From Bursaphelenchus xylophilus (lineage: Eukaryota > Nematoda > Chromadorea > Rhabditida > Aphelenchoididae), in the NCBI GenBank assembly GCA_904066235.2, contig CAJFCV020000001.1, positions 3,472,001-3,536,000 on the forward strand: 64,000 nt of DNA, written 5' to 3'. The notes below the pieces were generated by a model. The model was not told the origin of the DNA. It saw nothing but the letters and a program-made list of their open reading frames with translations, and searched no databases. This document shows positions 11,301 through 26,300 of this stretch, piece by piece. A program made the translations under genes and the position numbers. Numbering within the stretch: position 1 is the stretch's first letter; each line of letters opens with the position of its first letter.

Positions 11301-14300
11301 GAATTTTGAAAGGAATAATGGGAACGCTGGAAGTCAGGCAAAGAGGAAGGTAATGTGGGGTAAAATACGCTTCGTCAAAGTATGCCTGCATGTATTTCTG
11401 ATAGGTTAGAAAAGCGAAGCAGTGCCAACCTTCTAAAAAGTTTAAAATTAGATCAAAGTCAGGTCTGATTTGGTATAATAAAGTACTATACCACAGGGAC
11501 AAAAAAACACTGTTCGGCTTGAACCTAGAGCATCTTTGCGGCGACATTTTGTGATCTGAAAATACCTCTCGGAAGTTGTCCTAAAAATCGTTTCTCTTCC
11601 TTGTTTTCTCTTCAAGGGAAGACAAAAAATTGCGAATCACTTTTGGGACGTTTTTCTGGTCGAGAAACCCACAAAAGTCAAATTCGTCTCTATTCGTAAA
11701 GATGGTCACACAAGTTCTTAGCTTTTATTTTTATTGTTGGGTCGAATTTCAGTGCAAAAAATGTTGGCACTGAATTTTATTCAGTTAACTGAAGTTCACT
11801 GAATAAACCACGTGCTTATTTTGGAAAATCACTGCATGACGAAAATGAGAGTGCGCATTGATTTTCCAAAATCAATGTCAGCCCCATTTCTGCACCGAAA
11901 TTCGACCTTACAGCAAAAATAAAAGCCGAGAACTCCTGTGACCATCTTTACGAATAGAGATCAATCTGACTTTTGTGGATTTCTTGACCAGAAAAACGTC
12001 CCAAACGTGATCCCAGCAATTTTTTGTCTTCTCTTGAAGAGAAAACAGGGAAAAGAAACATAGATTTTTGGGACAGCTTCCGAGAAGTGTTTTCAGATCG
12101 CAAAATGCCGCCGCAAAGATGCTCTAGATTCAAACTCCACTGTTTTTGAAAAGTCCATCATGTCCTACTTTTTTATCCTCCTTCACTGATGAAGGGTGAT
12201 AAAAACGTGGGACAGGTGAATTTTTCGGAAATCTCTTGCAAAGACAGGAAAAACTTGGGTAAAAATAAAGGGCATAGAATGCTAATTAGCTCACGGGTAT
12301 TGGGAAAAGTGCAGAAAACGGTTACAATAATGTCAAAATGCTAAATTCGTGACTTTTCCAAGAGGTGTTTTGCAAGTACGAGGAATTTGAATTCAAAATA
12401 TTCACAAATTTGTAGTATAAATAAGTTTATTTGTGTGTCAAATTTTCTTATGATCATTTTGAAAGTTGAAATTGAAATTTTCATAAAATACGTCATCATG
12501 ACGGGTTTTATTACGAAGATTTTGCAGTTTCGCGATAAAAATTTATTTGATGATGGAAAATTACTGGCAGTTGAAAAACCGAAAAAAAAACTTGAGGTTT
12601 TTTTGGTAGTAGCTTGACTTTTTTCTGTCATGATGACATGTTTTTTGGATTTCCGTAGAATTTTCCGATTTTCGGACTCCTTTTTGATGACAAGTATAAT
12701 GTCCGGAAAGTCGACTACTTTACAAGATATACGACATCTTCTAGCCGGCTTTACGAGCCCGTTAATATCTCCCTCAGCTTACGTTCACTTTATGATCGAT
12801 ACCCCTTTTTTTGTTTTCTTTCTTATTTTTTTACGATTGGCAGCCGGCGTTCTGGAACGTGAAAAAGCGGCCCCATTCGCCGTGGATTGAAAAATGATTG
12901 AACTTGAAAGAGAAGGGGAATGCCGGGGGTTCCGGGATCCGGGCTTGCAAACGGGGATATTATTATGCTTGCTTTTGGGTGATAGGTGAATAAAATGATA
13001 AAATTTGGTTAAAAAAGTGGGTAATTTTGTAAAAAAACACGTAAACATTAGCTTTGGGTGAAATTGAAAATTTGAAAATGAGATTTTTTGAAAATTCGAA
13101 AAATATTTATCGAGTTTCAAAAAATCTCATTTTCAAAAGTTTCAAATTTTTGCGAAAATTTGGATCTCTGTTATCCAAAATTTCTCTGCGCAAACACCCC
13201 TTAAGATATTCGAATTTTAAAGCTGCAACAATGCCATTCCATTTCCTTATTTTCTTTTGAATTCCAAACAAAAAGGCTACTTTCCCCGAAATTTGTCCAA
13301 AAATTCGCGCCGTAATCAAATTAATGCTACCATAACCCCTCCATTGGTATGTTTGCGATGCTATTCGAACAGAGAGTTGCGTCAAAAAATTCTGTTTTTT
13401 CCCCTCCTTCTCCAACATCCGAATCAAATTAAGGCCCAAGTTTTTATTGGGAGAAATAGTAAAAAAGTAAAGAATTGGCCCAAAGAACAATAGAAAGAGG
13501 GGTCAACTGGGAGCTTCAGTGCAATTACTCGAAATAGAACGAATTGTAATTGTTTTTGAGTGCTTGAAAAAACTTTATGAGTGGGTTTGGACTCGGGATG
13601 ACGAATTTGGAATTTAGAACTTTACAATATCTTTGAGGGCATACATTTCGATGAAACATGGGAAAAATTTAGATTAGAAAATTCTAAAACTTATCTGAGA
13701 TTTTTAACTCGCGGCTTACAAAAACTACAGGGTTTTTTATGTCGAAAATTCGAATTTTTTAAAATTTTTGGATTGAAAAATTTTCAATTCGTATGAAGGG
13801 AGGAGCTTTTTAAAACTTATTATTAATATGCTGTCGGGAAAATAATGTGGATTCGTCGCGCTTTTGAATCGCTCGTCGTCCCTTTGTGACGGCTCTCCGC
13901 GGCTGAAGATTTGGTGTGTGCGGCTGCGACGAGGCGAGACATTTTGCTTCGACAAATCCACATTATTTTCCCGACAGACTGGTATCCTCCCCACTTCAAA
14001 CAGAATGCCAATTTTTCACTCGGAATATCCGAAAACATCGAAGTTTCGCCATTTTTCGACCGAAAAATCCCGATGATTTCCGGAAAGCACAAGGAAAAAT
14101 CTCACATTCCTTTAGGAAAGTGTTGTATAGTAATTTAAGATTGCGTTATTCAAATTGCTGCCTAATTCTGAACGAAAAATATTTTATGGCTTCCTTATGA
14201 TCTTGGTTTTTGATCTCGTCCAATTATCCCGACCTGTTGGCTCGACGATATTCGCTGTACCGTCTAATGGTTCCACTGCGCGCAGAGATTACAAAAGCGC

Positions 14301-17300
14301 TTACGAAACGATAATTGTGATCCCATTAGGAGAGAAAAAGGGGAGGGGGGCGACGAAAACTGCGCGAGAAATCACGTGAAAACATCCGACGCGCGAATTG
14401 TGACGCAAACCCAAAAGAATTTCGATTTTTGGAAGTCAAAGAAACTGGATTCGGAGCGCGGGTTCGAACGCGTAATTTTTTCGGAATTTCCAGAATTTCT
14501 TGGAGGGGAAAAATTGGATTTGGTCCGAAAAGGGCATTTCGGGAAAAAATGGTATGGTAAGGGGGGACCAAGAGGGGATTTTTTAAGAATGATTTTTTTG
14601 GTTTGCCAAAAAAAATTATATGCTAAATGGTGAATTTTGATTCATTTTCAAGCAAACTTTTTTGTACAAGATGATTTTTTGGAGGGACATTTTATACGAA
14701 AAATAATTTTTAAAAAATTTTTTGAAATTTTTTGTGTTTTAAAAAATGTTCAATTTGCGAAAGTTTGAGTGAATTTTTAAAGGAAATTATCCGTGAAGCA
14801 GTGGCGCTTTGGAGTTTTTTTTTATCAAAAAAAATATTTTTTTGATTATTATTTTTTTAAAGTTTTCAAAAGCCCGCAAAACTTTGATCTCCGCATCACC
14901 GGGCATTCTCAAAAAAACTGCCCTTTAATGGTGAGCATTCTAATACCCCGACAGTCCACATTCCATTCCCAAATCCGGTAATTGTTTTCTTTCACCCCTC
15001 CGGCTGATTCACAGCTGGATGGAGATGACGTCGATGGGATTCCAGAAAAACAATGAACGTTGTTCCGGAATTTACCTTTTATTTAATCGGATATTAGAGT
15101 TTTTTAGCTGCTTTTTGGGAGTTTTTGGAGAAAAAACGTAAATTTTTTTGATTTTTTTGATAACGCGGTCTGAAAATTTTTTTCGGGTTAAGAAAATTGT
15201 AATCTAAATTTTTATTGTGTTTTTTATAAAATTTTTTCAAAAAATTTCAAAAAAATTTTTTTTTGAAAATTTCCCTTCAAATTGCAAAAATCACACAGTA
15301 ATCCAATTCTAAATTTAGTAAAGCCCCGAAAATCAAAAATTCCCCCCTGTTCGCAAAAAATCTCATGCTAAAAAACTCAAGGAGTGCAATAAAAAAAGGG
15401 TCAGGTGTTCCCATGGCCAATTCCCCGTTTCGCGACTAAAGAATCGTTTTCTTTTGGGTCAATCCAATCCTCTTAGATAACATCCGGGACAATGGGTCAA
15501 TTTTTTATTTTTGGTGGGTGATTCAAGGAGGGAAAGAGCTAGAATTTTACGGGGTTTACAGTACTACTTAAAAGAGAGTTTTTTACAACTCGAAGGATGG
15601 CCCGGACATTTCGAAAAAACGACCGACCCAGAATCTTTTGATATTTTGCATAGTTGTTGTACTATGATAGCTGAACGTCAACACGAATTTTTAGTTTCGG
15701 AAATTACCGTATACGGGGGTTACGGTAGGTACAATTTTTGGAAAGATTGGGTTCGTGTGTAAAAACCCCAAGGCGTAAACGCACAAAACCTCGCTGTTTT
15801 ACGTTTTTGACCATGGGGAACATTTTCATAATTGACAACTTTGCCGTAGGATGTTGCCTTTGACTACTTCGAAAAATACCAAGGTACCATATTGAATGTA
15901 ACTTTTTTGCAGAGAACTTGTCTCAACTTTTGAAACCTCTTAAAAACACTTTGACATGTATGTAACAACATATCAAAAATGCGCGAAAATAAAAAGGGGG
16001 GTTTTGGAGTTACGGTACTTTGAATGTTGCCGGTACGGTATATCAAAAAATCATTTTTTTCAAAATCGGTGTAGAAGAGCCGCAAAAATTGCCAAAAGAC
16101 GTTTTTGACCATGGCGATTATTTTTGTAATTGACACTTTTTTTGTAGGATGTAGTCTTCGCCTACTTCGAAAATGAACCAGATACCATGTGTAATGTAAC
16201 TCTTCGGCATTCTACTTGTCTCAACTTTTGAAACCTCTCAAAAATACGTTGACATGTATGGAACAACATATCAAAAATTTAGAAAAATAAAAGGGGGGGT
16301 TTTGGAGTTCTGGTACTTTTAATGTTGCCGGTACGGTACATCAAAATTTTATTTCCTTCAAAATCGGTGTACAACAGCCGGAAAGATCGCCAATATACGT
16401 TTTCGACCATGGGAAACATTTTTGTAATTAACGGTTTTGTTCTAGGATGTAGCCTTCGACCGGTTTGAGAAATGTCAAGATACCATGTTCAATATAACTT
16501 TCCGGCATTCAACTTGTCTCAACTTTTGAAACCTTTCAAAAACACCTTGACATATGTGTAACAACATATCAAAAATTTAGGAAAATAAAAGGGGGGGGTT
16601 TTGGAGTTATGGCACTTTGAATGTTGGACATACAGTACACCGAACTTTTTTTGTGACGCTGACGTCCGATTTTGGAAGATTTTACTGTCGTATGGCACAC
16701 ACGACTCTACACCGTGGTAATCGTTACAAAAAAATAAGGAATCACTGATCTTGCTGTTACAGTAACCACTTATCTGCGCACGATATGTTACAGTATGCTT
16801 AGGACTAAAATTTTTTAATTTCATAGTGAAAATAGTTTGTGAGGGTCGTACCACACAGATAAAACATTACATTTTTTTTTTAAAATAATCTGCGTAAAGT
16901 TTAGCCGAGAATAAATCGAAATGTACTGTATGTCCAACATTCAAAGTGTCATAACTCCAAACCCCCCCCCCCCTTTTATTTTCCTAAATTTTTGATATGT
17001 TGTTCCATACATGTCAATGTGTTTTTGAAAGGTTTCAAAAGTTGAGACAAGTTGAATGCCGGAAAGTTATATTGAACATGGTATCTTGACATTTCTCAAA
17101 CCGGTCGAAGGCTACATCCTAGAACAAAACCGTTAATTACAAAAATGTTTCCCATGGTCGAAAACGTATATTGGCGATCTTTCCGGCTGTTGTACACCGA
17201 TTTTGAAGGAAATAAAATTTTGATGTACCGTACCGGCAACATTAAAAGTACCAGAACTCCAAAACCCCCCCTTTTATTTTTCTAAATTTTTGATATGTTG

Positions 17301-20300
17301 TTCCATACATGTCAACGTATTTTTGAGAGGTTTCAAAAGTTGAGACAAGTAGAATGCCGAAGAGTTACATTACACATGGTATCTGGTTCATTTTCGAAGT
17401 AGGCGAAGACTACATCCTACAAAAAAAGTGTCAATTACAAAAATAATCGCCATGGTCAAAAACGTCTTTTGGCAATTTTTGCGGCTCTTCTACACCGATT
17501 TTGAAAAAAATGATTTTTTGATATACCGTACCGGCAACATTCAAAGTACCGTAACTCCAAAACCCCCCTTTTATTTTCGCGCATTTTTGATATGTTGTTA
17601 CATACATGTCAAAGTGTTTTTAAGAGGTTTCAAAAGTTGAGACAAGTTCTCTGCAAAAAAGTTACATTCAATATGGTACCTTGGTATTTTTCGAAGTAGT
17701 CGAAGGCAACATCCTACGGCAAAGTTGTCAATTATGAAAACGTTCCCCATGGTCAAAAACGTAAAACAGCGAGGTTTTGTGCGTTTACGCCTTGGGGTTT
17801 TTACACACGAACCCAATCTTTCCAAAAATTGTACCTACCGTAATCCCCGTATACGGTAATTTCTGAAACTAAAATTTCGTGCTGACGTTCAGCTATCATA
17901 GTGCAACAACTGCGCAAAATATCAAAAGATTCTGAGCCGGTCGTTTTTTCGAAATGTCCGGCCCTTGTTATGAGAAGCTTCAATCTGTAAAAAACTCTCT
18001 TTTAATTTTTGCACTTTAGTTTTGAGGTCAAATTTCAGTAAAATTTAGATTTTTTGGGTGATTTAAAGTAAAAAAAAAGAATAAACAATGTTTTAGAAAA
18101 TTAAATTTTTAAATTTGAGCCAAATTTCAGCAAGATTGAAACGTCGAAATTGTCGTATTTGTCTCTTTTTTTGCTTGTTTTTATCCTTATAATCCCGTAC
18201 TAGTAATTTGAGCCGAAAATAAACAATTTTTGGCAAACTCAAAATAGTTTTTTTGGCCTTGAGGCCTTCGTTCGAACTTGGGGGCTTCGCGAAAACACTA
18301 AAAATTTCGCAAAAATTAAACAAATCAGGCGTAAAAACAAAATTTTCGAGAAAACAAAGAGATAAAGGGGATCCCCAAAAATAAAACGCCCTTTATCATA
18401 TGAACAGGAAGAAAATGAAAATTGAAGGGCTAGAGGGGGATATGGCCACAAGCTTTTGAATTTATTTTTTTGCCGTGGAAAAAGCATGAAAATGAGATTT
18501 TTTGGAGAAAAATTGAGAATGGAGGTTGATCATGGATAATATATAAAAAAAGATGGGCAGAAATAGATGTAAAATTTAGATTTCGACTGTTGGAAAAGTA
18601 TATTTTTGTTAGGAATGCCTTTATGGCTTTAAAATTGAAGTTTTAAGGCGTTGCTACAGAATGCCAAAAATTGCGGGAATTTGATTTTTTGAATTTTTTA
18701 TGCCACTTCTTTGCAAGGATTGCGTTAAAAACTTCAATTTGTTTGTAAAAAATTTTTATTCTGCATTTATGAGGTATTACTCGTAATTTGTCCATAGTTT
18801 TATCCAAATGTATACTTCAAAAATTAAATTCGACAAAGACGATGACGAATTTTCTAGACTTTTCAAATTTCCGTTTCGAAAATTTCCGGTTCACTTTCTT
18901 TTCCTCGCAATTCGCACGAAAATTCGCCTTGCATATGGTTCGCAGCCTTTCGAAACATCTCCCCCGATAAACGCGCCTTTAATTTCGCCGGCGAAGGCCC
19001 AATTCCCCTCTCGAAATTCTCCCTTCGCGTCCCGCGAATTCGCCGCTTTTCGAGAAATTTCGCAGCGCTAAAAATCCGAGAGCCCTCCTCTCTCCTATTC
19101 CTTCGGTTCCTCTCATTCCCCCGATCGAACGTGGTTTCTGCCCGCTTCCTCAAATCGCTTTGTTTTGTTGACTTGTTTTTTCAATATTGAAATTGTGAAA
19201 CTTCTGACTTGATGTTTTTTTAAATCTTTTTTGCAGAACCTAAATCTTTTGATGTTTACTTGAGAGTTGATTGTAATGCCTTTTTGGTATTTTTGAAGTT
19301 TTTAACGCGCTGAAATTGAAACTCAAAGTTTTAACTTTTGGAGAAAAGGGCAGCTTGTTGATGATATTGGGATTAAAATTGTTTTTATAGACTTTTCGGG
19401 GATTTAGCTGGTGAAATTTGGTTGGAAATGCAATTTCGGTGCGATTAGGGACAAAAATTTTTGTATTGGATACAAAATTAGAAGCATTTTATGGTTTATT
19501 TTGGTGTATGTTGTAAATTTTTGCCTTAAATTTGGTGGATAACGGGGGCTTTGCTTAGTTTTCTCAGTATTTATCTGAGCTTATGTCTTCACGTACCATT
19601 TGTAAATGAAAATCAGCTGATAATAAGGGAATTTCTTATCTACGGTGTTCTTTTAAGCGTTCTTCATGAAACTTGGTGAATAGAGAACTAAATGAAACAA
19701 AAATATTTTTTCACTCGTTTCTCAATCTGTTTCTCTGAAAATTTACAAAGATATGACTTGAAGCCATTTTTTCTGTCTGACCGTCTCTCTTCATTTTCCA
19801 TAGTCTTTTGTCGGCAAGAATCGTTGAATATCTTGACTGTTCCTGCAAAGCGTGAGCTAAAATTTTCTGGGGACGATATAGAGACCTATATTGGAGATTC
19901 CTGAGAAAGTTTTGGCTCACGCTTTTCAGGAGGTCAAGATATTCAACGATGCTTGCGGACAAGAGACTATGGAAAATGAGGAGAGACGGTCAGAGAAAAA
20001 ATAAAGTTTTTTGACAATATCTTTGGGATTTCTTCACCAAAAGAAATGATTTTTGAGGACTGTTTTCTTGACCTATTAGATAAAATAGATCCTAAAATTG
20101 TCATTTTTAAAAGGATCACATCATATTATAGTAACAACTATTTCTACAATTTTGTTTTGCCCAGTTTTGAATAGCTCCTCCATTTAGAAAACTATAAATT
20201 TTCAAGCACAAAATAACATCGAAATGCCCTCAATTTTTTTGTGACAAACCTGTGTCAAAGTATAAAACGTTCCGAGTTATAATCTGTCTGTCGGTAAGCC

Positions 20301-23300
20301 CCGAAACAAACGTTCAGTCGTTCGCCATTTCGCTTTGTTTTTAATCCCCCATTGTTTCATATTGAGTATTGTAAAAGTGTAAAAATTGGGATAAATTTGT
20401 CACGAGGACTTTTCGTCACCTGAAATTTGAAATTGGATTAACTGTAAAAATAGTTGTAATTGGGAGCGCTTTTGCACGTAATTTTTAATAAGTTTTGTGG
20501 GATGTAAACGTTTTAAACTAATCTGGTTGAGAAGATTGAATAAAAGTTGTAAAAGGTTGTAAAATACGAGGCTTCGACGTTTCTTGTTTGAAAGTTGCTG
20601 AATATTAGGAATGTATAGGTTAATTTAAGTTTGGGGCAAAGTATTTCGTTACCTTTGTAAATAGGTAATTGTAGATACGACAACAAGAGATTAAATCAAC
20701 AAAATAGTCAACATTTTATGTAAAAAATTCCATTGTCATCAAAAAAAAAATATTTTGAATAAAAAAATTTCCCGTTATCGCCAATGTCCATAAAATAACT
20801 TTGTAATGGAACTTCTCAAAGCCCAACCCATAAATTTGCCTCAAAATTTGCATATGACCTCCATATGATCCACATGTTCATCGCTGAAATTTTTTGCTCC
20901 TCAGTGCCAGGCGTAATCGAAATATTCAACGATTTCCGAGAAGCACTAGCTTAAAATCTTCTATATTCCTTACAGGGGAAGCATTCCAAATGCAACGCTC
21001 AGATGCTGTCAAACGTGGCTAAATTTTTAGCTCTGGCTTCCCGGAAATTGTTGAATATTTCGACTGCGCCTGCAACTCAGGAGCTAAGAATTTCAGAGAT
21101 GAACATGTGGATCATATGGAGGGCATATGCAAATTTCGCGGCAAATTTATGAGCTCGACTTTAAGAAATTCCATTAAAAAATTATCTTATAGACATTGGC
21201 AATAACGGGCAATTTTTTTATTCAAAATACTTTTTTTTTGGTGACAATGGAACTGTTTACATAGAATGTTGACTATTTTGTTGATTTAATCTCTTGTTGT
21301 CGTATCTACAATTACCTATTTACAAAGGTAACGAAATACTTTGCCTCAAACTTGAACCCTTTTCGCGAATAACCGATGCATTTCCCGTGTAAAACAACTA
21401 TAATTTATAACAAAAACACATGTCCTTATGGCATTCGGAGGCCCGTAAAACTTGTGCTCGAACCGTTTTTTGTTTGCACACATGTTTTGAAAAAGTATTT
21501 CCGCTACAGTTGACGGGCAATAGCAATAACATATCTCTGACGAACATTCTTGCGGAGTTGAACTTTTTTGGGGTAGAAGTGGGATATAGAGGAGTGAAGA
21601 TGTAGGATTAGATTGTGGGAAAAATTGGAAAAAAGTTTAAAGAAAAGTAATTTTTGATAGTTTTGTTTGAATTTTGCGGAGTACCCCATGTGCGACGCTC
21701 AGATTTTCCTTAAATTTTTCACACTTTTTAGGGATGCACCATATATCGATTTCTGAAAGTTTTAGCCTAACTTTTTACCTAAAAATTTCTGTCGTTTCTG
21801 CAAAGCGCGATCTGGCAATCTCGTATGTCTTGGAAAAGGTTCTCTCAAATTTGTGCCATGTTTCATCAAAATCTGAGCGTTGCATTTGGAGTACAAGTGC
21901 CTACAGTCGGGGACCTGATCCAGTGGCAAAAAATACAATTTTGCATCCGGGAAGTATCAAAAATGTGGCAAAATGCTGCCCTCTCCAAGTGAAAAAACTT
22001 CGTTTTGAAAGCCGCGTCGTTTCCCTCACAAAAAGAGCGGGCGCGCTTTTGAAATCGGAGTTTTTTCACTGGGAAGCATTTTGCCACATTTTTTATACTT
22101 TCCGGATGCAAAATGGTACGGTTTTTGCCACTGGAGTATTTTTTTGTCGAAATATTTTGAGCAATTTCAGAAAAATGAGATTTTTGGAATCTAAAATATT
22201 TTTTCTCTCTGCTATTTCTGTAAAACGCGGCCTACAAAATTTCGCAATTTTGTCTGTCGTATAAGATTTTCCTCTGATTTTTTCTATTTTGGACCGATTT
22301 TTTCTATTCTCAAAATCATTTTTTGCCATTTTCTCATTTTCCACTCAAAAAATCAATTTTTTCTCCGTCTGTGCGTCCATTCCCCTCCTCACTTGACCCT
22401 AAAATACATGTCAATCAGAATGCTAATATCATTCAAACCGCGAAATTGTAAATTCCCCTTCAAATTGGAAGCTGTTTGGACTCTTACCCGCCTTTATAAG
22501 CGAGTGTAATTTAATTTGGTTTTATTTGCATTCCCTCTCTGCAGGAATTGTATTCTGACGCTCAAGATTTGTCATTTCAGATATCAACACAACATATAAG
22601 CGAATTCAAGAAGAAGCTTTCTGAAATTTGAGCTACTTGCGTTAACGGAAAATTTTGTTGGAAAATTTGTCGACTGGTCGGAAAACGACGGAAAATTTGG
22701 TAAGTTTTTGATATTTTTAGGGCCCGACAGTTAGCGGGACATTTTATACGATAAAAAATGTAAAAATTCTGAAACGAAATGGTTTGAAAATTTTATTTGA
22801 AAAATGTCATCATGACCGATTTTTTGGAATTTCTGGGTTTTGTATCAAAAGTAGGCCTTTTTGGGTGACATTTTATACGAAAACAATTAAATTGGATTTG
22901 TTCGAAAAAAGATGATTTTTTAAACATGTCATGATGACATATTTTTTTGAAATTTTTATATTTTGCGGCGAGGTGACATTTTATACGATAAATTTTTTAA
23001 AATTTTACTTTACAAAATTTTTTTGGAAATCCATTTTTTTCGAAAAAACATGTCATGATGACATATTTTTTGGAGATTTGAAACCTCCTGATTTCAAATT
23101 ACAGTCTGTCGGTGCGCTTTTACATGCGACATTATGCTCATTATTTTCCCGACAGACTGATATCACATCTAAATTTGACGCCTCGACCGAGAAATAATGG
23201 GGTTTCTTCGAAGTTTTTGGCGTCGATCCTCGGACGGTCGCACCTTTTTTCTTCATTCTCCTCGAAAACGAAATATTTGTTCCTTTTTTGACAATTTTGT

Positions 23301-26300
23301 CGTCGAAAAGACGCAAACGCCTCGCAAAGGTTTCAGTCGCAAATTCCTCCTCGCCCAAGACTTGTTTTTCTTTTTGTCCCCTTTATCGATATTGGATATG
23401 GGTTTTCCTTTTGCGTTTTTCTCTTTTTCCAAATTGCTTATGATTGATCGGGGACTCTTTTTTCGCCAATTTTCGCGACGTTTGCAAACATTTTTTGCAA
23501 TCAGGTGAGGGAGTCCACTCCACAGGGTGGTGAAGTGCTGCTATTTTTTTTGAAAAAAAAATTTTTTTTGGGTTTTTGGAAATTTGGTAAATGAAGTCTG
23601 TATGGGCCACAAATGAATCCCAGAAAATTTTGGCTGGCGCTTTCCAGGCACAGCTGAGATATTCAACGCAAAAGAGGCTTAAAGACGTTTTTTCTCTAAC
23701 CGTCTCTCCTCATTTTCCGTAGTCTCTCCCGCAGAAAAGAGATCGTTGAATATCTCAGCTGTTTAAGCATTGCGACAGATAAGATTTTCCACGATTGATT
23801 TATAACCCATACAGATTATTTGAACCAAATTTGAGGACTATCCAACTCTTGGATTTTGAACAATTCCCATTTATATTAGATGACCTAAAGTAATGTAAAT
23901 TTTTTCAGACAATGTCCAATAAACAACCGCCGAGTCCTGCGGACAGTGCTCGCACACTGGCCCGTCCGCCGAACCCTCGACGAGTCCGTCGACGAAATAA
24001 TTCATCGGTTTCGTCGACGAATTATCGCCGGACCTTCAACAACTCGAATCATTACAAAAACAACTACTCCGATTACAACGGAAATTACAACTACACGGAG
24101 AAAAGTAACGAAGGATATAGGAATTATAACAAGGACAATGAAAGCTATCATCGCAACAATGGATACTACAATAACAACAGGAAAACGGTCGGTTTAATTA
24201 TTTTTTTTTGATTTTGTGGATTTATTGAAGTGTGATTTGAAAATATTCCGTATTTTTAAGGAGTATCGGATATAAAAATCGATTTTTTATTGTTGCAAAA
24301 CAATTTGGGAGGATTTTTGGTGAGGCGACATTTTATACGAAAAATTAAATTTTCGTATAAAATGTCACCCTTCGCAAAAAACGATTATAATTAGTAAAAA
24401 TTAGTTTCAGAAGGTCCACAATATTTGTGTGAGTGGAATTTTATACGATGAAATGTTTTTGAAATTTAAAATGAAAATTTTTTAATAATTCTGCGACAAT
24501 TTCGTCATGATGACGAATTTTTGCGAAATTTGACAAACTTTTGTCCCCACAACATGTTCAACACTATGTTGGACAAATACATTTCACAAGTTTCCACAAA
24601 GTCTTTGTTGGTAAACAGTAGCCGGTCTATTTGCACGAACTCCTTAAAGGCGCGTGAAGAATGTAGTAAATGTTTGATTGTTTAGTCATTTGTTTGCAAT
24701 ACCCAACTTTTTCTTGATTACCCGTTGTGAGGACATATTTGCGGGTTCAATTCGGTCGATTTCCCAGAGGGCTGCAATGGAATTATAAGGAAAAAATATG
24801 TTTTTTTGTAGAAAAAGTTGGCTGCAGGAAGGGTTGTTTGGGACGAAAAAAACAGCCGAAAGTAGATCAAAAAGAGCTTGGATTTGGTATCAAAAAGTAT
24901 CACAGAGACGTAAAAAGGATACTAGTCCGTTTGCAAAGTCGCTGGAGTGATCTCTGCGACATGCACTGTGAGAAAACATAAGTTCACTTTTCACTGTACA
25001 ATTTCTTGGTTTTTGCACCATGCAATAGGTTTTTTCGGCTGCCACTCGAACCCTGATTTTTATTGCACAGTTCATGTTGCAGAAATCACACCAGCGACTT
25101 GTACTGTGCAGAAAAAATCAGGGTGCGAGCGACAGCCCGAAAAGCCTATTGCACGGTGCGAAAAGCAAGAAATTGCACAGTGCAAAGTGTGCTTTTGTTT
25201 TCGCACAGTGGACGTCGCAGAAATCACTCCAGCGACTTTGCGAACGGACTAATATTCTCTTTACGTCTCTGCGATACTTTTTGATACCAAATTCAAGCTC
25301 TTTTTGATCTACTTTCGGCTGTTTTTTCGTTTCAAGCAATCCTTCCTGCAACTAACTCTTTCCACAAAAAACATATTTTTTCCTTATAATTCCTTTGCAT
25401 CCCTTTGGGAAATCGACCGAATTGAACCCGCAAATACGTCCTCACAACGGGTAATCATGAAAAACTTGGGTATTTGATCTGAAGAAAGCAGCTTCAGGCT
25501 CTGCGATTCTGTTTGGGACCAAATTCGGGCTCATTTTGATCTCTTTTTCGATCACTTTGTATGCCGAAGCAGTCGCATCCGAAATCCCCCTTTGGTACAT
25601 CTGTTTTTGGGGACTCCCCGACCTTGTGCATTCCCATCGCGAGTTCAAAAACCCAAAGATCGCAGAGGGACCCGTCTCCCAATCCATTACTCCGAACCCC
25701 CTCCCGATCATCCCCTAAGGGCATCAACAGTAATGATTACTGTTTACAAGCTTGATTATAATCCCTTCCGGCGCTGTGATGCAATCCCGCTTTTGCTGAC
25801 GTCGCCACCCTCCGATTTCAGCCGGGATTTGAATATTTTTTCGCGATTTTTTGGGAGGGAGCGGCCGGCGGGCCGTAAAGCCCTCCCGGAATGGGATTTT
25901 TTGAGGGGAAAAAGAAAGGAAATTTGGGGAATAGCGCATTAAGGCGTGATGGAGGTGTTGGAGGGTGTTTTAAATATTGAGCAGATGTCTGGGAAGGAAA
26001 AATGGACTTTATTTTATATTGTACATGAGGGTTGAGCAAATTTTTTCAATTTTTTGCGTTAACTTTGATTAAACTTGGAGTGAAGTTAGATTAGAAGTTT
26101 TGAAGGTATTTGAAGGATTTTTAGCTTGTTTTTAAGGGGATTACCGAGATTTTTTATAAAAATAATTCGAAATTTTTTGCCGTTTTAAGGCTGAAAAGTT
26201 ATTATTTTGTTTGAAATGAGGAGTTCAAAGTTTAAATAAATTTTGTCTTTCCCAATTCTAACAAAATATCAATTTTTCACCCCAAAAATTTCAAAATTTT

